The position numbers were made by a program, and so were the translations under genes. From Gammaproteobacteria bacterium (GTDB lineage: Bacteria > Pseudomonadota > Gammaproteobacteria > RBG-16-57-12), in contig JAKIVC010000014.1 of the NCBI GenBank assembly GCA_021647245.1, positions 1 to 61,174 of the forward strand: a stretch of DNA of 61,174 nt, in the 5' to 3' direction. Positions within the stretch are counted from its first letter, which is position 1. The number at the start of each line of letters is the position of its first letter. Below the pieces are notes generated by a model, which was not told the DNA's origin, made no database searches, and worked only from the letters and a program-made list of their open reading frames with translations. This document shows positions 17,242 to 25,112 of this stretch, piece after piece.

Positions 17242-18957
17242 TTATTTCAACAACAGATAGAGCAGCACCAGATTGCTAGTCAGTAGCGCTAACGCACTGG
17301 CTCGCCAGAAGGCCAGCGGGTTTCTTTTCAGTAGAGGCTGAAACTCTTTCGATTGCAGCGAGGCGTTGGGGTGCCACAGGTCGTGGGTAAATTCAGAGAG
17401 TAGCGGGTAACGGCGTTGCGGGTTGATCATGCACGCTTTTTCCAGCGCGGCATCCATCCAACGCGGGACTTTGCTGTTAATTTCATGGGCTGGATGGTAG
17501 CGGATTCGCTTGAGTGCGCGCTGTGAGAGTGCGCGGCCATAAGGGAGCTGGCCGGTCAGCATTTCGTAGCTGATGGCACCCAGTGAGTAGATATCTGAGC
17601 AGTTACTACTGGGTTGATCGATAAAATATTCTGGCGCGGCGTAATCATAGGTGCCCAGTAGTTTGCCGTGCTCTATCGGGCTGGCAATCTCCTGAATACC
17701 GGCAATACGGGTAGAGCCAAAATCGATAATTTTCACTACACCATCTTTGTTTATCATGATGTTTTCAGGCTTAAGATCCTGGTGCAACATCTCCAGTCGG
17801 TGAAAGGCTCGAACACCTGAGCAAACCTGCTCCATGATACGGCGCACATCATCCAGTGGCGGATCGGGGTTATCATTCATCCACTGGCGCAGATTTTGCC
17901 CTTCAATGAATTCGCTTACATAGTAGAGAAAGCGGCGTGGTTTTTTGGGTTCGATCATTTTTAAAACATGGTTACTATTAATACGTTTTCCTGCCCACTC
18001 TTCATGCAGAAAGCCATCGATATACTCAGCATCATCTTCAAAATTAACGGATGGGGTTTTAATCACAACCGACTCGCCACTCTCTTCATCACGCGCCAGA
18101 TAGACCTGACTGCGACTGCTGGCGTGCAGCTCACGAAGAATTCGGTAACCCTCCAAAATCATGCCGTTTTCCAGCGTAGGGGGGAACGGGAGCTCAGTGA
18201 GATGCTGGTAAAACTCCTGCTGATTTTGGCAAGGTAGTGCTGCAATGTCGATCACCTGGCAGGTGACATTATCATGACTGCCGTGCTCCAGTGCGCGGGT
18301 CACGATGGTGCGCGCCGCTCGCTCGGGGTGGCTGCGCAACTCGGTGAGCAGCTGTTTTAGCTCTTTGTGGCTGATAAACTCATGCACGCCATCGGTGCTG
18401 AGAAAAAACAGGTCACCCTCTTCCAATGGCTCACTGCGATAATCAATTTCAACGCCCGAATCTGCACCCATGGCACGGCTTAAAAAAGCCTTTTCAGCCC
18501 CTCCCCAGCTTTGGTGGTCGCGGGTAAGCTGCTCCAAATCGCCATCGCGCAGGCGATAGATGCGGCTGTCACCCACATGAAACAGGTGTGCGGTAGTCGA
18601 TTTAAGAATCAGGCCACAAAAAGTAGTGAGCATCCCCTGCCCGGAGAGTGCACTTTGCCCCTGCCCATACAACCAGCGATTAATCGCTCCCAGCACTTTT
18701 CGGCCCGAGTTTTTGGCTGTCCAGGAGTCGGCGGTGCTGTAGTAGTCATTAATAAAACCGGTTACACACGATTCTGCCGCTTCTCGTCCATGATCCGCAC
18801 TACTCACACCATCGGCAATCGCCACCACGATCCCCTTGTTAATCAATTGCGTCTCTTCGGGAATGAGTATGCCGCAGGCATCTTCGTTTTGCTCTTTAAT
18901 GCCTTTTTCGCTGTATTGCCCGGCGTTGATAGTGAGCTGTGTCATTTGGGTTGTCAT
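17242..18957 (-). CDS. Bifunctional PP2C phosphatase / Ser-Thr protein kinase, membrane-anchored
   Basis: 571 residues. The PP2C domain (about 1-240) has 'AIADGVSSADHG', 'HVGDSRIYRL', 'FLSTDGVHEF' and 'SHDNVTC'. The kinase domain (about 270-535) has the lysine in 'VVIKTP', the catalytic loop 'HQDLKPENIM' near 390 (HQD for HRD), 'DFGSTR' near 411 and 'YAAPEYF'. A hydrophobic helix at about 549-571 anchors it in the inner membrane. Phosphatase-kinase fusions of this kind sit next to nasA-type nitrate transporters in several gammaproteobacteria, as here (nasA is 96 bp upstream). A terminator between them reduces read-through. A role in nitrogen assimilation is inferred from context. All key catalytic residues appear present. 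Confidence 0.92.
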   Translation of the reverse strand: MTTQMTQLTINAGQYSEKGIKEQNEDACGILIPEETQLINKGIVVAIADGVSSADHGREAAESCVTGFINDYYSTADSWTAKNSGRKVLGAINRWLYGQGQSALSGQGMLTTFCGLILKSTTAHLFHVGDSRIYRLRDGDLEQLTRDHQSWGGAEKAFLSRAMGADSGVEIDYRSEPLEEGDLFFLSTDGVHEFISHKELKQLLTELRSHPERAARTIVTRALEHGSHDNVTCQVIDIAALPCQNQQEFYQHLTELPFPPTLENGMILEGYRILRELHASSRSQVYLARDEESGESVVIKTPSVNFEDDAEYIDGFLHEEWAGKRINSNHVLKMIEPKKPRRFLYYVSEFIEGQNLRQWMNDNPDPPLDDVRRIMEQVCSGVRAFHRLEMLHQDLKPENIMINKDGVVKIIDFGSTRIAGIQEIASPIEHGKLLGTYDYAAPEYFIDQPSSNCSDIYSLGAISYEMLTGQLPYGRALSQRALKRIRYHPAHEINSKVPRWMDAALEKACMINPQRRYPLLSEFTHDLWHPNASLQSKEFQPLLKRNPLAFWRASALALLTSNLVLLYLLLK

Positions 18958-18984
18958 AGGCTGGCTACATCATTGTTTGGGTTG

Positions 18985-19024
18985 ATAAAAAACGCGGCTG
19001 CCTCTTGCCGAGGCAACCGCGTTT
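18985..19024 (-). terminator. Rho-independent terminator between nasA and the kinase gene
   Basis: A strong hairpin with inner stem TGCCTC/GAGGCA and outer stem AACGCGG/CCGCGTT (18991-19023), followed by six T residues on the minus strand. It ends the nasA transcript 30 bp after its stop. Confidence 0.88.
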
Positions 19025-19053
19025 TCTGGTTTATGCATCGATGGGTGAAATGT

Positions 19054-20526
19054 TTATTTCACATCGATCATCTGCACGGTGCCATCGGGCAGGGTCTCTG
19101 CAATTTGCCCGGCAGGCTCTTCCAAGACAAACAGTATCAGAAAAAGCACCACCGCTGATACGATGCCAATCACCATAAAAAACACATCGTAATCAACCAA
19201 TGAGTTGACGGTTAGGAAGGTGACCGCACCCACATTGCCAAAAGCACCCGCCATACCGGCGATCTGCCCCGTCATGCGGCGCTGCACCAACGGCACCATG
19301 GCATAGACCGCACCCGAACCCGCTTTGGAGAAGATGCCCGCAAAGATCGTTATCGCTACCACCACCCAAACAGGCCACTCCTGGCTAACCGTGCCCAGCA
19401 TCAAAAAGCCCGCCGTGATACCGGTAAAGACAATGATCAGAGTCTTTTTGCGCCCAATAACATCACTGGCCCAACCACCACCTGGGCGCGCTACCAGGTT
19501 AATAAAGGGGTAGATACCCGCCAACAGTGCAGCCGTCACTTTCGGAATATCAAACCACTCCACATAAAACATTGCCAACATTGACACCACCGCCAGCTCC
19601 GTTCCAAAGGTAACAAAGTAGGCCCAGTTTAATACCGCCACCTGCTTGAATTTGTAACGGTGCAACTCAGGCACCGGCTGCTTGATGATGTGACCGTTCA
19701 CGTGCCATATCTTCCATACCTGAATCAGATAAGTGCCCACCAGCGCAGCATATATAAGGTAAGTAGTTAGCGGGTCAATCATACCCATTTGTGCGGGGGA
19801 GAGCTTCCAAGTGAGCACCGCCAACGCCAGAAACAGTGGGATGTTCATCAGAATATAGAGGATCAAATCACCGGTACTGGTTACCTCCATAGCCCCCATC
19901 TTTTTCGGCTTGAAATAGGTGGAGCCTTTCGGAGTATCACTCACAATAAAGAAGTAGAGAAGACCGTAAGCAATGGCGGCAATACTGGCGAAGGTCAAAG
20001 CATAGCGCCAGCCATCGGCATCACCAATCGCAACGGCAATAAAGGGTAGAGTCATGGCTGCACCCGCAGAACCAAAATTACCCCAACCACCGTAGATGCC
20101 TTGAGCCAGACCGGTCTGTTTCGCCGGGAACCACTCGCCAATCATGCGAATACCCACCACAAAACCAGCGCCGATGAAACCCGCAAGAAAGCGTAACAGC
20201 GCCAGCTCTTGATAGTCATCGGCCCAAGCGAAGGCGATGCTAACCAAGCCACCCAGAACCAGAATGCTGGTATACATAATGCGTGGTCCTAGCCGGTCCA
20301 CCAACATACCCACCACAATACGTGCAGGAATAGTCATCGCCACATTCAGGATCAACAGCACCTTGGCTTGTTGGTCGGTAAGGTCAAGCGCCTCCTTGAT
20401 AAAAGGCATCATCGGGCCAAGCCCCAGCCAGACCACAAAGGTCATAAAAAAGGCAAACCATGTATAGTGCAGTATTCGGATATTCTCCTGCCCCAGCTTT
20501 AGTATATTCAGTCTGTTCCCGGCCAT
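19054..20526 (-). CDS. nasA: MFS nitrate/nitrite transporter, NarK/NasA family
   Basis: 490 residues with about 12 membrane helices. It opens 'YTWFAFFMTFVVWLGLGPMMPFI' and has the NNP-family nitrate signature around 'GWGNFGSAGAA' plus the second half 'FAGIFSKAGSGAVYAMVP'. It moves nitrate (or exchanges nitrate and nitrite) across the inner membrane. A sigma-54 promoter (20572-20587) and the adjoining PP2C-kinase point to assimilatory use, so nasA is preferred over narK. No nitrate reductase gene is in the window. The SD AGGA precedes the ATG. Confidence 0.88.
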   Translation of the reverse strand: MAGNRLNILKLGQENIRILHYTWFAFFMTFVVWLGLGPMMPFIKEALDLTDQQAKVLLILNVAMTIPARIVVGMLVDRLGPRIMYTSILVLGGLVSIAFAWADDYQELALLRFLAGFIGAGFVVGIRMIGEWFPAKQTGLAQGIYGGWGNFGSAGAAMTLPFIAVAIGDADGWRYALTFASIAAIAYGLLYFFIVSDTPKGSTYFKPKKMGAMEVTSTGDLILYILMNIPLFLALAVLTWKLSPAQMGMIDPLTTYLIYAALVGTYLIQVWKIWHVNGHIIKQPVPELHRYKFKQVAVLNWAYFVTFGTELAVVSMLAMFYVEWFDIPKVTAALLAGIYPFINLVARPGGGWASDVIGRKKTLIIVFTGITAGFLMLGTVSQEWPVWVVVAITIFAGIFSKAGSGAVYAMVPLVQRRMTGQIAGMAGAFGNVGAVTFLTVNSLVDYDVFFMVIGIVSAVVLFLILFVLEEPAGQIAETLPDGTVQMIDVK

Positions 20527-20571
20527 TTAAAAATTCCTGCAAAAAGTTAAAAGTCACTTCTGAGCAAAAAA

Positions 20572-20587
20572 AGCAAATATCGTGCCA
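20572..20587 (-). promoter_or_regulatory. Sigma-54 promoter of nasA
   Basis: On the minus strand TGGCACG-ATAT-TTGCT matches the -24/-12 RpoN consensus (TGGCACG-N4-TTGCW) at every defined position. It lies 46 bp upstream of the nasA ATG, giving an expected leader of about 35 nt. NtrC-type activation is expected for such a promoter, but I found no clear NtrC palindrome further upstream. Confidence 0.88.
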
Positions 20588-21131
20588 TGATTTAATTTTC
20601 AAACAAAACAATGAATTACAGAGGATCTACAGGGAAAAACCCCACTACAGGAGCCATATTGGTGCGCTTAGCTGGCCTACCACATGGGCCATGCTCGATT
20701 ATGGAATAATGATGCAGTACAGTAGATTTAATGGAATGGTCGAAAGCTATCGGTAAATACCACTCTCGACTCTTTGGGCAAAGAGCTTGAGAAATACAGT
20801 CATCGCAATTGAGGCGCATCGATGAAATATCAGCTCTTCAAAATCAGCTAATATCTACGGGGCTGGAGGGCGTATAGGGAAATGCGAACACCGTGATGGC
20901 AGGGATGCAATAGAGCGGTAAATTATTTTGGTCTTGCCAGCGATTGTCAACGCTGTGTTGATCTGAATCACTGGATTCGGCGTAGGCCACGTACCAAGGT
21001 AAGAAGTATGATGAGACTCGGTGCGCATTTTCGATCGGCAATGGCCGGTAGTATTACCCGCGCCAATAGTAGCGTTTTGGGCGAAGGCCCACGGCGTAGC
21101 TCTAACCCCCTGAAATACAGCAGGCTGTTAT
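20588..21131. other. Long intergenic region upstream of nasA
   Basis: About 540 bp with no convincing gene. It holds a small perfect hairpin CTCTTT-GGGC-AAAGAG (20770-20785) and must carry whatever activator sites serve the sigma-54 promoter. Short open frames here have no recognisable product. Confidence 0.5.
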
Positions 21132-21282
21132 CTAGACTTTATGTATTAACTCGCCACCAGCTTAATTATCCATAATATGGATTGTTGGCGAGTAAATACA
21201 TAAAGACCGATGGTATTAGACAATCATTATTCCAGAAAAAAAGACTTCTGGAATAATGAGTTGCGAGTTAATACATATCAGG
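21132..21282. repeat. 151-bp MITE-like palindromic repeat, copy B (inverted)
   Basis: Reverse complement of 15110-15260 with two mismatches. With copy A it frames 5.9 kb containing mscS, the DUF2780 gene, the PP2C-kinase gene and nasA. Its outer end overlaps the start of a second repeat family at 21280, so one element probably inserted at the edge of the other. Confidence 0.9.
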
Positions 21283-21442
21283 AGGCTGTCGGACTGAGGG
21301 TGAATCTACTGCAGAAAAGCCATTCAGGCCCATTTCTCCGATCATTTTCGTTGAATATGCTCAATATTCGCCTCAAACAATCAAAAAAATGGACTCAAAA
21401 TGGCTTTCCCTCGCTACGATCACCTAAGCCCGACAGCCTCCT
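21280..21442. mobile_element. MITE-like element with AGGAGGCTGTCGG termini, full copy
   Basis: 163 bp bounded by AGGAGGCTGTCGG and its exact complement. It contains a small hairpin (GAATAT-GCTC-AATATTC) and no gene. A 68-bp internally deleted copy is at 35797-35864 with the same right half, and a lone terminus is at 40481-40498. A non-autonomous transposable element is the simplest reading; the parent transposase is not in the window. Confidence 0.8.
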
Positions 21443-21516
21443 AGGCGTGGTAATTATAACTCATTGATGTGTATGCTAAAAAAATAAAACTATTACCATG
21501 CGACAGCTTGCGAAAT

Positions 21517-21939
21517 TTATGCAGCTGATTGAAGTTGGGCTATGGTTTTTTCTTTTATTTTTGTGGATGAAGTAAGGGGGTGGTAGGTAACTTGAATGAT
21601 GGACTTGCCTCTTGCCTGCAAAAAAGACTCTACTTCAAGGTTGTGAGGTTCCTTGCCCCAATCCTCTCCAATAACAAAAACATCTACACCCAGCTCTTTA
21701 CAGGCAGATGCGTATTCCAGTTCATAGTAGGGACGTACAATGTCAACACAGCGCAAAGCTTTTAGCATGCTCATCCGCTGTTCAAGAGGAACAACAGGGG
21801 TATTCTTCTTATAGCTGGCGACCACTTCATCTGAAGCAACGCCAACGGCAACGGTGTCACCTAATGTTTTACAATGCTGGAGTAATTCCAAGTGACCGAC
21901 ATGTAATAGATCCCACGTACCTACCGTGTATATAAGCAT
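21517..21939 (-). CDS. Cytidylyltransferase-like protein (TagD/glycerol-3-phosphate cytidylyltransferase family)
   Basis: 140 residues of the HxGH nucleotidyltransferase superfamily: 'VGTWDLLHVGHLELLQHC' near residue 6 carries HVGH, 'PYYELEYASACKELGVDVFVIGEDW' follows, and the C-terminal 'SSTKIKEK' replaces the classic ISSTxIR. These enzymes form CDP-alcohols (such as CDP-glycerol) from CTP. The gene is divergent from a CDP-alcohol phosphatidyltransferase 110 bp away, suggesting that it supplies the activated alcohol. The real substrate is not determined; ADP-forming relatives also exist. Confidence 0.8.
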   Translation of the reverse strand: MLIYTVGTWDLLHVGHLELLQHCKTLGDTVAVGVASDEVVASYKKNTPVVPLEQRMSMLKALRCVDIVRPYYELEYASACKELGVDVFVIGEDWGKEPHNLEVESFLQARGKSIIQVTYHPLTSSTKIKEKTIAQLQSAA

Positions 21940-22049
21940 TCATTATTCCCACCTAAGATTGAGTTAAGAGTGGTAGTATACCACGTCTTCAGATCTACTT
22001 TTTCACGGATTCAAGGTCTAAGTTATAAATCACCCTGATTAATTAAGGT

Positions 22050-22712
22050 ATGCCAATGACCACGAAAAACGCCGAACCTCATGAGTTACAGCCCAACTCC
22101 ATTCTCTCCTACGCTAAAGATTTACCTAATATTTGTTCGCTGTTTGGATTGGCTTGTACCCTTTTGGCTATTTACTTCAGTATTTCAGGGCTTTACGCCG
22201 CAGCAATGATTGGAATGATATGGGCGGTTGCTTTTGACTGGGCAGACGGCCTAATTGCGCGCAGGATGAAAGGGCGTACCGGTGATGACCGTATTTTTGG
22301 CGGCCAACTTGATGTGTTGATAGATATTGTTAGCTATGGTGTCACGCCTGCTATTCTGCTTTTAAGCTATGGAAATTTCGAGACTATCTATCTGCTAGGT
22401 GCATTTTTGATACTGGCCGCTAGTGCGCTGCGACTCAGTTATTTTTCCACCTTCGGTCTTGCTGGCGGCACCAAATATACGGGACTGGCTCTTGATAACA
22501 ACAACATAATACTTGTGTTCATATTTCTGTTTGAGGGGCTGTTTAGTCACGGTGCTTTTTCCATCATTGTCTATGTCAGCGTGGTCGGGCTGGCGGCCTT
22601 GAATGTGTCACAGATAAAAACACCTAAACTGTCTGGAAACCCGACCAATGTCTTCATTCTTGCGGCCTATACTCTCGGAATAACCGCTATCTATGGCTGG
22701 ATGATGTGGTAG
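22050..22712 (+). CDS. CDP-alcohol phosphatidyltransferase family membrane protein
   Basis: 220 residues with about six membrane helices. The family motif D-x2-D-G-x2-A-R-x(n)-G-x3-D-x3-D is complete: 'DWADGLIARRMKGR' followed by 'GGQLDVLIDIVSYG' (about residues 67-100). Such enzymes transfer a phospho-group from a CDP-alcohol to a second alcohol, making phospholipid head groups or polar osmolytes. The closest flavour is the phosphatidylserine-synthase-like branch. The stop overlaps the convergent nitroreductase gene by 26 bp. The start ATG at 22050 is followed by a second ATG two codons later. Confidence 0.88.
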   Translation: MPMTTKNAEPHELQPNSILSYAKDLPNICSLFGLACTLLAIYFSISGLYAAAMIGMIWAVAFDWADGLIARRMKGRTGDDRIFGGQLDVLIDIVSYGVTPAILLLSYGNFETIYLLGAFLILAASALRLSYFSTFGLAGGTKYTGLALDNNNIILVFIFLFEGLFSHGAFSIIVYVSVVGLAALNVSQIKTPKLSGNPTNVFILAAYTLGITAIYGWMMW

Positions 22713-23373
22713 GAAACCACTGAACAATATCATCTATACCTTGACGGGTTTTGATTCGTTGCTCATCCACTCTATAACCAAAAGCCACCATACAGGTCAC
22801 GCCAAACTCAGTGCAATCTATACCAAAATCATCGGTCATAAGACTTTCCATTTCTTTGGCTTTATAGCCCTCAATAGGGCAACTATCGACACCTATCATA
22901 GCAGCTGATGTCATCATATTAGCTAATGCAATATAAGTCTGCTTACTTGACCAATCAAATATTGCTCGCTCACTTTCCAGAAGGTTGAAATCAGATTCTT
23001 GAAATTTTTTATAAAAACCACGCCGTGTTTTTATAACCTCATCAGGTAAGTGATGAACATCTTGCATCATATGTTTAATATACGGGCTGTCGTAATGCAT
23101 GCTCTTTTGCTTGCGAGCCAAGATAACAATAAAGTGACTAGCGGTTGGCAAGGTGCCTTGTGCGCCCCAAGTGACCCGTTTAAGTTTTTCCCGTAACCCC
23201 ATATTTTGTACGACTAAAAATTTCCACGGCTCAAAACCGAAGGAACTGGGACTTAAGCGGGCAGTTTCCAAGATAAAAGAAAAGTCTTCATCATTTATCT
23301 TTTGATTAGCATCAAATACTTTACAAGCATGCCTATAATTGTAAGCTTCAATAATTTTATTTTTATCGATCAT
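22687..23373 (-). CDS. NAD(P)H-dependent nitroreductase family protein
   Basis: 228 residues. The FMN-binding nitroreductase fold is indicated by 'YNYRHACKVFDANQKI' (R-H in place of the usual R-S/RR), 'ILETARLSPSSFGFEPWKFLVV', and 'YIALANMMTSAAMIGVDSCPIEGY'. Family members (NfsB-like) reduce nitroaromatics, quinones or flavins with NAD(P)H. The true physiological substrate cannot be told from sequence. The 3' end overlaps the CDP-alcohol transferase gene tail-to-tail. A dead IS1595 transposase lies upstream. Confidence 0.9.
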   Translation of the reverse strand: MIDKNKIIEAYNYRHACKVFDANQKINDEDFSFILETARLSPSSFGFEPWKFLVVQNMGLREKLKRVTWGAQGTLPTASHFIVILARKQKSMHYDSPYIKHMMQDVHHLPDEVIKTRRGFYKKFQESDFNLLESERAIFDWSSKQTYIALANMMTSAAMIGVDSCPIEGYKAKEMESLMTDDFGIDCTEFGVTCMVAFGYRVDEQRIKTRQGIDDIVQWFPTTSSSHR

Positions 23374-23499
23374 ATTATAGTCCTTGTTATTGGCGCGTTA
23401 GGAAAGCAGGGTTGATTTAATATCATGACCATAAACCTTAACTGATTTAGTAGTGTCCGGTTAGAAACTTGCAGTAATTTAAAGGAAAAATATTCCTGA

Positions 23500-24375
23500 T
23501 TACCCATAATTCTCAGCCAGCTTTAGAAGCCTATTTGGCATAGGCGGCGTTCTCGCGGCAATATAACCAAACCTTGGTAGCATATCCATTGATCGTTTTA
23601 CATTCGCAATCAGGGTGTTCACCCCAGTAAAGCTCTCAAGGCTGACACAGTCCGGGCCACCACCCGTGACAATGACGGTATGATCACCCCCTGCTTTTTT
23701 GACCGCTAAAAAACAAGCCAATCCATCAGAGACAATGAGATTACCTGGCTGTAAGTGTCTCTTAGCCCCGCGTTCAATTTCATTGGATCGAAAGCCCTTA
23801 ACAACATTCATATTCATTGCGATAGGGTGGCCTTCTGTATCAACGGATACAGCGGCAACAAAAGGAGTTTTGTTGGGAGAGCCACGGCCTCGTTTTCCTC
23901 CCCTGAATTCACCACCCCAATACACGTCATCTAACTGAATGATACCTGAAAGCGGCTTACTATCACCTCACTCTTTCATGACTTGCATCAGCTTGTGTTT
24001 AATACTCCAAGCCGTCTTGTAGTTGACCCCCAATTGACGGTGCAGCGCAAGCGCCGAGAGACCCGTTTTAGCCTGTGTGAGTAGATGGATAGCAATAAAC
24101 CAAGTGGTCAGGGGGAGCTTGGTTGAAGCAAAAAGAGTTCCCCCGGTTAGCGTATGCTGATGGTGGCAGCGATTGCATTGAAAAGCACGGCATACTTTGA
24201 GCTGGCAGTAGCGCTCATTATTACATTTAGGGCAGTGATAACCTTGCGGCCATCGCCATTCAAACAACGCTTTCCGACATTGCTCCGCTACCCCATACTC
24301 CTTCAAAAACCGAGGTAAACTGTAGCCTTTTTTAAATTTAATTTTATTTTTCATGGGCTTATCCTCACTCGACAC
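23500..24375 (-). pseudogene. IS1595-family (ISXO2-like) transposase, inactivated
   Basis: The 5' part (24375 down to 23971) has the zinc ribbon 'CPKCNNERYCQLKVCRAFQCNRC' and 'TLFASTKLPLTTWFIAIHLL', typical of IS1595 transposases. An in-frame TGA at 23968-23970 follows 'QVMKE'. Reading continues in the same frame through 'GDSKPLSGIIQLDDVYWGGEFRGGKRGRG' (ISXO2 domain, DD-x-E/N). The C-terminus is damaged as well: 'VNTLIANVKRSM' jumps to 'RTPPMPNRLLKLAENYG', losing the conserved segment with 'PRYLAEF' and 'FNRR'. A single stop plus an internal deletion make it non-functional. I could not define the terminal repeats. Confidence 0.85.
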
Positions 24376-24440
24376 CTACCCATTTAAGAATAGAACCTCT
24401 TGGGAGAATAGCTGAGGATTGGGGGTGATCAGGTAACTCT

Positions 24441-24500
24441 AAATAATGCATAACCTGACATTTCCCATAACTGTACAGCGTGTTTAGGCTTTGCCTCTAA
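24441..24500. repeat. 60-nt direct repeat upstream of the cas3 remnant
   Basis: Aligns without gaps to 24961-25020 at 45 of 60 positions, with most differences being transitions. It lies 130 bp before the cas3 start, where the cas promoter or leader would be. Confidence 0.7.
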
Positions 24501-24628
24501 CATCAAGACGCTGTAACCGAGCGGGTGGAGTAGGCGAGGGAGGTGGACGAACGGGTAGAGTCGTTGTTGTAGGTTGACCTATACCCTTTGTGGTAATGTT
24601 TTCCGAGAACATGGAAAGGGAGCGTGTA

Positions 24629-24955
24629 ATGGAAAATGTTACCGATCAATTCATTGCCCATAGAAAAGGGAATGATGAACAGCTTTTAATCACACACCTG
24701 ACAGAGGTCGGAGATATTTCTGCGCAGCTAGCCTCAAAACTTGGCGCCCCATGTGCTGGAAGATTAATCGGTCTGCTCCATGACTTCGGTAAATTTAGTG
24801 CGGACTTTCAATCATACATAGGCTCAGCCACTGGGAAAATCAAATTAGGCGAAGAAAATTACGTTGATTTTGATGGCCTAAAGGGCAAGATTATCCTCGT
24901 CGCACCCTCCACGGGTGCGTGGATTGAAATCAGACGATTCCCCTGCTCTGAGTAA
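24629..24955 (+). pseudogene. CRISPR Cas3 N-terminal (HD domain) remnant fused to a CRISPR repeat
   Basis: The ATG at 24629 is preceded by SD AAGGGAG. Residues 1-~85 read as a Cas3 HD domain: 'FIAHRKGNDEQLLITHLTEV' with the metal-binding His of 'HL', and 'GRLIGLLHDFGKFSADFQSYI' with the HD pair. Then come 'YVDFDGLKGKI' and an abrupt end near 24890. The next residues (VAPSTGAWIEI) are just translation of a CRISPR repeat. The Cas3 helicase, Cas5, Cas8, Cas7, Cas4, Cas1 and Cas2 are all absent. With repeat type and orientation considered, a type I-C locus appears to have been deleted from inside cas3 to the far end of its array. The protein cannot function as a nuclease-helicase. Confidence 0.85.
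24899..24930 (+). CRISPR. Single residual CRISPR repeat, type I-C-like
   Basis: 32 nt, GTCGCACCC...GGATTGAAAT, with the internal dyad GCACCC/GGGTGC. This is the form of type I-C repeats (GTCGC...GTGGATTGAAAC). The final T instead of C is typical of the degenerate last repeat of an array. No second repeat follows at 65-70 nt, so no array remains. The few bases before it (about 24892-24898) may be the end of a spacer. Confidence 0.85.
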
Positions 24956-24960
24956 TTCAT

Positions 24961-25020
24961 AAATGATGCGCAACCTGATATCTCTAATAGCGATACAGTG
25001 TGTTTAGGTTTTGTCTAAAA
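24961..25020. repeat. 60-nt direct repeat downstream of the CRISPR repeat
   Basis: Partner of 24441-24500 (75% identical, ungapped, same orientation). It begins 30 nt after the CRISPR repeat. The two copies bracket the cas3/CRISPR scar. Confidence 0.7.
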
Positions 25021-25077
25021 TAGGGTGTTGGGGCAAAAGGCGAATACCCTGGGTAGTTCGAAATATCTGGGCTATAA

Positions 25078-25104
25078 GCCAGCCACCAATGGGTGATGGC
25101 TGGC
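25078..25104. terminator. Hairpin between the CRISPR scar and the 74-residue gene
   Basis: GCCAGCCA (25078-25085) pairs perfectly with TGGCTGGC (25097-25104). There is no clean T-run on either strand, so terminator activity is only possible. It lies just past the stop of the minus-strand gene 25113-25337. Confidence 0.45.
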
Positions 25105-25112
25105 ATGTTCGT

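Noticed and set aside
20616-20819. 67-residue cysteine-rich open frame upstream of nasA
   Set aside because: No SD, no family resemblance, and it lies in the expected activator region of the sigma-54 promoter.
21210-21467. 85-residue open frame on the plus strand
   Set aside because: It spans the junction of two repeat elements and has no protein-like features.
24931-25020. A surviving spacer and second CRISPR repeat
   Set aside because: No second copy of the 32-nt repeat, even degenerate, occurs at the expected distance.
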